Shown here one piece after another: positions 34,101-43,100 of a DNA stretch of 64,000 nt; position 1 is the first letter of the stretch, and each line of letters opens with the position of its first letter. The position numbers and the translations under genes were made by a program. This stretch comes from Geotrypetes seraphini (lineage: Eukaryota > Chordata > Amphibia > Gymnophiona > Dermophiidae), in contig NC_047095.1 in assembly GCF_902459505.1 (NCBI RefSeq), forward strand, positions 119,785,380 to 119,849,379. Direction: 5' to 3'. The notes under the pieces were generated by a model that did not search any database, was not told where the DNA came from, and saw only the letters and a program-made list of their open reading frames with translations.

Positions 34101-37100
34101 TTGTATTCTTCCAGCAAAGCCTTGCTGTCCTGCAGGGCCCCTTCCTGCCCTTTAATAAATAAAACTTAAGCAGGTTGAAAATGAAATGAAGGGCAGGCCT
34201 GCATATAGAGTCTTGACATCGGTTAGTTAATAAGAGTGTTCACTTCATGTGGGACTGAGGGCCTTGGGGGACAAAGGGCCCATCCTCACTCCTCCAACAC
34301 ATTACGATTCTTCATTTCGTTAGTCACACTAATACAGTGACATCACTAGGTATAATTCAACCAGAGTTCGAAATGATTTAACCGGATAGAAATGGCCACC
34401 GACTAGTTAACTTGCTTCTTTCTGTCATTCTGGAGCTATATGGTAACCCTAGGTGTGAATATATGAATGAGTGTTACCAAAGGTGTGGGGGGGGGTGTCT
34501 AAGAATAAGGAGAGAAGTTGCTGAGATTCAGCTTGAGGGGGGTGCGAGAAGGGATGTGCAAGGGACTCTGTGAGAATGCGATGTTGGGTGTGTAAAAACG
34601 AGTGCTGGTATATGTGAGGTTTAGGGCGCCTTTTACAAAGCCATGCTAGGGCCCTAATGCGCGGAATAGCGCGCGCGCTAGCCGCTACCGCCTCCTTTTT
34701 GGCTAGCGCGCGCTAATCCGGTACGGGCGCTAAAACGCTTAGCGCGCCTTCTTAAAAGGAGACCTTAGTGTGCAGGAAGGTGAGATCGGGCATCGGGGTG
34801 TGTGCAGAAGTGTGAAGCTGGGTGTGAGGACGAGCACGGGCAACGATTGGTTAGTTTTTTTTGGGGGGGGGTTAACCCTTTCAGGACCAAGGGACATATT
34901 TGTCCCATAACTTTAAAATCCTATCAATTTTGATTGGGATAGTCTACAGTTCTAAATTTGATATGTACGGATTCCATATGATACTGCCTTTATGTAAACA
35001 AACTGGTTCCGACATTCATTCATTAGCGTCGTTGCTAGATTGACGAGAAGATTCACTTGCCACACTGTCCATAAGCCAGAAGTGTGATTTTTTTAAATAA
35101 AAATAATGATATTTCACAAAAAAAATCAATTTTTTGGCATCTGCAAGCCCTTTTTACCATAAAAATGTCGTCAAAACCACAAAAATTGGCCTACGATCCT
35201 TATGGTCCTGAAAGGGTTAAAGAAATATGACCACGTGACACCCCTGTACCGGATGTTGCATTGGTTGCCAGTGGAGGCATGCGTGAAATTTAAATTCGGC
35301 TGCTTTTGTTTTAAGGTTCTAAATGTATAAATGACCTTTTCTCTTTTACAACCGATAGACATAAGAGAAGTTCACGTTTGAATTTTGTTTTTCCGCCTGT
35401 TAAAAGATGCAAACTTTAAAAAAAAACATCGCCAGCATCTTCTTTCATATCAGGCGGCAAAGATTTAGATCAACTGCTTCTTCTTACCGAAATTTATGGG
35501 GAATTTAGAAAACAGCTAAAAACATATTAGTTTCTGAAGCATTTAGATGGTTAATTTGTAAAAATAAATTTATTAGGCAATAATCAGATTTTTTAGGGTT
35601 TTTAGCCATTGTTTTAAATTCTCTAACTCTCTTCAACTTTTATTGTATACTAAATGAAGTATTTTAAATGGTGTAAACCGCATAGAACTTCACGGTTTTG
35701 TAGTATACAGTACTCCCCCGATATTCGCGGGGGTTCCGTTCCAGGTACCCCCGCGAATCTCAAAAAATCCGCGAATACGGATGGGGGAGCCTGAAGAGGG
35801 CAGCAGGAGAGCAGCCAGAGCGCCGCGAGTGCAGGAAATCACTCGCGGTACGCTCTGACTGCCTCTTCCTGCACTAAGTCAGGCCTTATCCAATCAGGAG
35901 CTGCATGTCGAAGCAGCTCCTGATTGGATAAGGCCCGACTTAGTGCAGGAAGAGGCGGTCGGAGCATACAGCGAGTGATTTCCTGCACTCGCCGGCGCTC
36001 TGGCTTCACTCTCCTGCCTCTCCCGCTGCCCTCTCCTTGTCGACGGTTCGCGGTTGGAAAATACCGCGAATGACCGGGACTGCGAACCGCCGACCGCGAA
36101 CGACCGGGGGAACACTGTATAAATGAATTATTATTATTGGGTGGGACAGCATGTGAGGTTAGGTGAGAGAATGAGTGTGTGAGGCTGCGTGTCAGCGGGG
36201 TAGCGAAGGGTGACCGGCGCCCGTGGCGGTGGTGCCCCTCCACCCCCTCACCCCTATCCTCTCCTTCCCCGCCCCCTCCTGCTGCATGCGCGCGCCCCAT
36301 CCCTTCCCCCGTACCTCATAAACATTCACGGACCGAGCAGCAACCCCAAACCTGCTCGCGCCAGCGTCGGCTCTTCCTCTGACGTCATTTCCTAGGCATG
36401 GGTCCAGGAAGTGATGTCAGAGGAAGAGCCGACGCTGGTGCGAGCAGCAGGTTTGGGGTTGCTGCTCGCGCCACAAATGTTTTTAGAGGTACGGGGGAAG
36501 GGAAGGGACCCGCGCATGTGGTAGTATGGGGGGGGCGGGTGCCGGCGCCCCCACCTTACTACGCCATTGCTGGGATGTGGAGGTGATTGTGCACACTCGC
36601 GCAGAAGTGCGTGGGAAGTGAACCCGTCCTTACACCCGTCGTCGCAGATCGGGGTGGTGCCGTTCCACTTCCCGTTTATCTGACAGGTCCTCTGGGCGGA
36701 GCCGCGGATGTTGTAGCCATCGAAACACTCAAAGCTGAGGGCGCTGCCGACGGAGTAGGAAGTCAATCGTGGAAAGTAAGACCCGTTCTCAAAGTCCAGC
36801 TGACTGGGGCACTTAATTTCTGAAAAAAAAAAATCAAAATGAAATTAGTGGACAGAGCAGCCAAAGCCGAGTGCCTTCTCTTATGGCATAAGAAAAGGCA
36901 GCTCGTTTTGTGCTAAATTAACATAATTCCTCTTACGGTACAAGAAAGTCACCCAGGGCTGTGGTAATGGGTAAACTGACAGATACCTCTGCAGGACGGC
37001 TGCCTGATCAGATGTCCAGTCTTACTCCTCAGCTCTGTCCACTTCCCATTGCTCTGGCACACTCTGCTGGCAGCTGGATACGGGTAATACCCTCGGGCAC

Positions 37101-40100
37101 AAGTGTACATCACCATGCTGCCCACTCTGAGCTCGTCAGTATAAGTGGCATTGCCATCCGTGATCCCTGTGTCTTCTGGACATTCTGCATTTCCCTGAGG
37201 TGGCTGGTCTGGGGTGCCTGAAAGTGAGGGACATTGAATCCACTGTTATGTCAGCGTACCCCACTAACTATACCTTTTGAACAGCTAATCTCAGCCTGAC
37301 TATATATATATAACACAGTCTAGGAGGTGTTGCTGAGGTGGCAGTGTGCCTCCCTGTTGGGAGATGTAGAGTGCCGGGAGGCATGCTGAAGCCACCTTCG
37401 GCAAGAATCGGGGGTGGGTTCTGGGTACCACCCTGTTCTCATGGAGGAGTGTGTCGGCCGACACGATGGTCAGGGTTTTCCCGGCCAGGAATACGGGATC
37501 TGCCTCCCCCAAAGGTTTGAAGGGGTCGAGGTGAGCTGATGCGGCACCAAGTTGAGGTCCCATCTGGGCGGTGGTGGTCTGACCGGTGGGTGCGGATTGG
37601 ACAGTCCCTTCATGAAATTTTGTGATTACTGGATGCCTCGACACTGGTTTGTTGTCTAGGCCAGCGTGGTATGCCGCGATTGCACTTAGGTGGACCTTGA
37701 TGGAAGTGGGTTTTAGGTCCCACTGAGATAAGCTCAGTATGTACTGCAGGATGTAGGGGTCTCACTGCATGTCTGTGTCCACTGTTACGAAGGGCCGCTG
37801 AAGAGTTCTCAGCCCAACCAGGAAGAGATGTGGAGCCTTGAAACATGCAAGTTATTCCACACTTTTCATGACACTTTTCCTTTGAATGAGGCAAATGCAT
37901 CTAGCAAATGGGCTCAAGTATAGGGAAACCAAGCCATTGTGACATCACCGATGAGGATGGCTCTTAGGCATTGGTGGAATGAGGCAATATGACATCACAA
38001 TACAAGGGGCCAATGAAAAGTTCTCAGCCCAACCAAGAAGAGATGTGGAGTCTTGAAACATGCTAGTTATTCCACACTTTTCTTGACACTTTTCCTTTCA
38101 TTGAGGCAAATGCATCTAGCGAATGGGCTCAAGTATAGGGAAACCAAGTCATTGTGACATCACTGATGAGGTTGGCTCTTATTGGTGGAGTAAGGCATTA
38201 TGACATCACAATACAAGGGGCCAATGAAAAGTTCTCAGCCCAACCAAGAAGAGATGTGGAGTCTTGAAACATGCTAGTTATTCCACATTTTTCTTGACAC
38301 TTTTCCTTTCATTGAGGCAAATGCATCTAGCGAATGGGCTCAAGTATAGGGAAACCAAGTCATTGTGACATCACTGATGAGGTTGGCTCTTATTGGTGGA
38401 GTAAGGCATTATGACATCACAATACGAGGGGCCAATGAAAAGTTCTCAGCCCAACCCAAGAAGAGAATAACGTGGAGCCGTGAAAGTTACAAGTTATTTC
38501 ACCTTTTTTTCTTGACACAGTTTTGTTTCAACGATATGATATGAAAATACGTTCCCTAGAATGTAAACGGTTTAAGACTGGATAAATATGGAGATATAAT
38601 GAGTAACTGTAGTGTTCTACTCATCTTGCAAGGTTTTAAGAGTTTTTTTTTCTGTAAACCAATAAGATCCCCACTGCAATAGTCAAAAGCACAATATGGT
38701 CGTACCTCGGATTAACAAGTCTAAAATTGAAAGAAGGTCTCTCAACCTCCTAACTCTCTTCAAGTTACAGAAAGCTGAACTAAGAAGTTTTTTCACTTGT
38801 GCTTTCATTGTTAAAGCTGAATCCAAAAGTGCAAATGTTACTGTATTTTTGCATTTTGATCAGGGTCAGCGGAAAGGGATATTCTACATCTCCAGTGTTG
38901 CACTCCATGCAGAATCTGGCTTTCTGGGAACTCCAGTCCAGTTTTTGTCTGCAGGTTTCTATTTCTAATCTGTGGCTCCGTCTTCTGCATTTGGTGAGGG
39001 CCTGTTTGCGATCCATATGTGCGACTGAAGGTGAAGGATTTTGCTACTGAACGGTTTTTCTGCAGGGATCTGTACAGTTCAGGCCTTGAGTGCCGCAATC
39101 AGACCAGACTTGTAGGATATCCCTAATGAATATGCATGACATAGATTTTATAGAATGACACGGGGACAAAATTGTCCCGTCCCGTCCCCGCGAGTTCTTT
39201 TCCTGTCCCTGCCTCATTCCTGCAAGCTCCGTCCTCATCTGCAAAAGCCTCAAACACTTTAAAATCACAAGTAGCAACATTCTAGAGCTGAGATTGTGAT
39301 GTCATAAAGCCTCATTCCACCAATGCCTAAGCTCCGTCCTCATCTGCGCAAGCCTCAAACACTTTAAAATCCTAAGCAGCCACATTCTAGAGCTCAGATT
39401 GTGATGTCATAATGCCTCAGTCCACCAATGCCTGAGCTCCGTCCTCATCTGCACAAGCCTCAAACACTTTAAAATCACAAGTAGCAACATTCTAGAGCTG
39501 AGATTGTGATGTCATAAAGCCTCATTCCACCAATGCCTAAGCTCCGTCCTCATCTGCACAAGCCTCAAACACTTTAAAATCCTAAGCAGCAACATTCTAG
39601 AGCTCAGATTGTGATGTCATAATGCCTCAGTCCACCAATGACTGAGCTCCGTCCTCATCTGCACAAGCCTCAAACACTTTAAAATCACAAGTAGCAACAT
39701 TCTAGAGCTGAGATTGTGATGTCATAAAGCCTCATTCCACCAATGCCTAAGCTCCGTCCTCATCTGCACAAGCCTCAAACACTTTAAAATCCTAAGCAGC
39801 CACATTCTAGAGCTCAGATTGTGATGTCATAATGCCTCAGTCCACCAATGCCTAAGCTCCGTCCTCATCTGCACAAGCCTCAAACACTTTGAAATCCTAA
39901 GTAGCAACATTCTAGAGCTCAGATTGTGATGTCATAATGCCTCATTCCACCAATGCCTAAGCTCCGTCCTCATCCGCACAAGCCTCAAACACTTTAAAAT
40001 TATAAGTGTTCGAGGCTTATGCGGTTAAGGTAGAGCTGACAGGAATGGGACAGGGACAGCAACAAAACTCGCAGGGACGGGAAAATTGAGCTACTGCTAC

Positions 40101-43100
40101 CGGGACGGGGACAAATTTGTCCCCATTTCATTCTCTAATAGATTTATGTACACTGGAGGTACTGGAGGTGGCTGTGCTGATATATCTCATTCATTTTTAT
40201 TACAACAAACTATTGGGGAAAATCAATTCAAATCAGCTTCTATATATATTACTATATTTTACTCAAAAAAGCTGTACAGAAAATATTCTCATTTATTTAA
40301 CACATCTTTGTACATAATCATTACCATGAAAAAAAAACCACAGCCCAAATATGAATATTAAATTATGTGTAGTGCAGAGACCCACAACCTAGAAGTGTTC
40401 GACGTGAAGTGAACAAAGCACAGGTTGCCCAGTCGGGCCATCACCGCGCCCTACCGCCACTAAAATTCACTCTTAGATGGAAAAGTGGAGTTACTTACCT
40501 GTAACTTAGGTTCTCCGTGGACAGCAGGATTGTCAACCACAAATTGGGGAGCTGTTGGGACAACACCCACATGTGGCTGACTCATCCTGCTTGTCCTAGG
40601 AGAAACCCGCCACATTAAAAAGGGACTTATCTGTAAATGCGTGGCTGAGTCAGCGTGGCTCCCAACCGCTTTACGGCTCTCTCGCTGCGCTGTTAGCGGG
40701 CCGCGAGCCTTTGACTTGTACTCTCACCAGCGCGTAGAAGCTGCAACAAGGTATTCATGAATGGGTTGTGAGCGTTTGAAAATGTTTCGGATAAAAGTGA
40801 CGTGGTATTCGATATGTTTGTTTATTTTAGGTTATTGGGGGGGAGGGGTTGTTTTTATTTTATTCAATTTTCGATATCATTCTCCCCGGCGAGCTCAGAA
40901 CGGTTTACATTAATTTACCTCAGCCTTAGTAAAAGAGGGGGTTTATAAGTTAATTACCTGAACAGAAAACAAAAAAAGGGTTCCACCAAAGAGATTCCAC
41001 AAGGAAAATAGCAGCACAAACACAAAAGAAACTGTGGAATTGATGATCCTGTCAGAAGTAATTGTTGCTTTTTATGGGGATGGGCGGGGATGGAGGTAAT
41101 TCCTTGCGGGGATGGGTGGGGACGGAGAGGATCCTGACGGGGATGGGTGGGGATGGAGAGGATCCTGACGGGGACAGGTGGAAACTGAGAGGATCCTGAT
41201 GGGGACGGGTGGGGACGGAGAGGATCCTGGTGGGGACGGGTGGGGACGGAGAGGATCCTGGCAGGGACGGGTGGGGATGGAGGTAATTCCTTGCGGGTCG
41301 GGTGGGGATGGAGAGGATCCTGACGGGGACAGGTGGGGATGGAGAGGATCCTGACGGGGACAGGTGGAAACGGAGAGGATCCTGATGGGGACGGGTGGGG
41401 ACGGAGAGGATCCTGGCGGAGACGGGCGGACTCGAGCATTTTTGTCTGTCCCAGGGGGCTCACAATCTCTCTAATGTACCTGGGGCAATGGGGAGGGATT
41501 AAGTGACTTACCCAGGGTCACAAGGAGCAGCGTGGGTTTGAACCCACGACCTCAGGGTTTTGCGGTTTCCCCTCCTGAGGAAGCGAGATACTGCGAAACT
41601 TGAGTCGGGGGGGGGGGGGGGGAGGGAAGGGGTGACTCAAGTTTCACAGCTTCGGAAGTTTTAATGCACTTTGCATGCATACGGTTTGCCCAGCGGTTGG
41701 GAGCCACGCTGACTCAGCCACGCATATAAGTCCCTTGTTAGTGTGTCTTCCATCTAAGAGAGAGTTTTAGGGCTCCTTTTACCAAGGTGCGCTAGCGTTT
41801 TTAGCGCGCGCTAGCCGAAAAACTACCACCTGCTTAAAAGGAGGCGGTAGTGGCTAGCGCGCGCTGCTTTTTAGCTAGCGCAACTTTGTGAAAGGAGCCC
41901 CTTAGTGGTAGCAGGGCAAGTGTGCGCGGTGATGGCCCGAGTGGGCAACCTGCGCTTTGTTCACTTCACGTTGAAAATTAATTGGCTGTGGGTCTCAGCA
42001 CTAAACATAATTGAATATTAGTATGTGGGCAGTTAATAGAGAGTTGCGCGGGGACAGAAATCCCACCCATCCCTGCCCGTCTCCGCCAGGATCCTCTCCG
42101 TCCCCACCCGTCCCCGTCAGGATCCTCTCTGTCCCCACCCATCCCCATCAGGATCCTCTCCGTTTCCACCTGTCCCCGTCAGGATCCTCTCCATCCCCAC
42201 CTATCCCCGTCAGGATCCTCTCCATCCCCACTCGTCCCTGCCAGGATCCTCTCCGTCCCCACCCATCCCCACCAGGATCCTCTCCGTCCCCATCCGTCCC
42301 CGTCAGGATCCTCTCCATCCCCACCCGACCCGCAAGGAATTACCTCCATCCCCACCCATCCCTGCCAGGATCCTCTCCGTCCCCACCCGTCCCCACCAGG
42401 ATCCTCTCCGTCCCCATCCGTCCCCGTCAGGATCCTCTCCGTCCCCACCCGTCCTCCATCAGGATCCTCTCCGTTTTCACCTGTCCCCGTCAGGATCCTC
42501 TCCATCCCCACCCGTCCCCGTCAGGATCCTCTTCATCCCCACTCGTCCCCGCAAGGAATTACCTCCATCCCCACCCGTCCCTGCCAGGATCCTCTCCGTC
42601 CCCACCCGTCCCCACCAGGATCCTCTCCGTCCCCATCCGTCCCCGTCAGGATCCTCTCCGTCCCCACCCGTCCCCATCAGGATCCTCTCCGTTTTCACCT
42701 GTCCCCGTCAGGATCCTCTCCGTCCCCATCCGTCCCCGTCAGGATCCTCTCCGTCCCCATCCGTCCCCGCAAGGAATTACCTCCATCCCCACCCGTCCCT
42801 GCCAGGATCCTCTCCGTCCCCGCCAGGATCCTCTCCGTCCCCATCCGTCCCTGTCAGGATCCTCTCCGTCCCCACCCATCCCCGCAAGGAATTACCTCCA
42901 TCCCCACCCATCCCCATAAAAAGCAGCAATTACTTCCGACAGGATCATCAATTCCACAGTTTCTTTTGTGTTTGCGCTGCTGTTTTCCTTGTGGAATCTC
43001 TTTGGTGGAACTCTTTTTTTGTTTTCTGTTCAGGTAATTAACTTATAAACCCCCTCTTTTACTAAGGCTGACGTGTCCATTATATTATATGGACGAACCC

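Larger units (their letters stand above)
40351..42020. mobile_element. Fold-back element with three nested insertions
   Basis: The left arm (GCAGAGACCCACAACC through GAGTCAGCGTGGCTCCC) is complemented by the right arm (GGGAGCCACGCTGACTC through GGCTGTGGGTCTCAGCAC). The left arm is interrupted by the unclassified piece at 40490-40600 and the right arm by a Harbinger-like MITE. The loop holds a SINE that is itself split. Intron 1 of C2. Confidence 0.7.

Noticed and set aside
36634-36640. A donor one base earlier in GACGGGTGTAAGG for C2 exon 3
   Set aside because: It would shift the frame into exon 4; GGGT|gtaagg keeps GNCLNPG in frame.
42011-42919. A 302-codon open frame rich in P, S and R
   Set aside because: It is the 31-bp GGATCC minisatellite read in one frame; opposite-strand frames are equally open, and there is no promoter, domain or codon signature.
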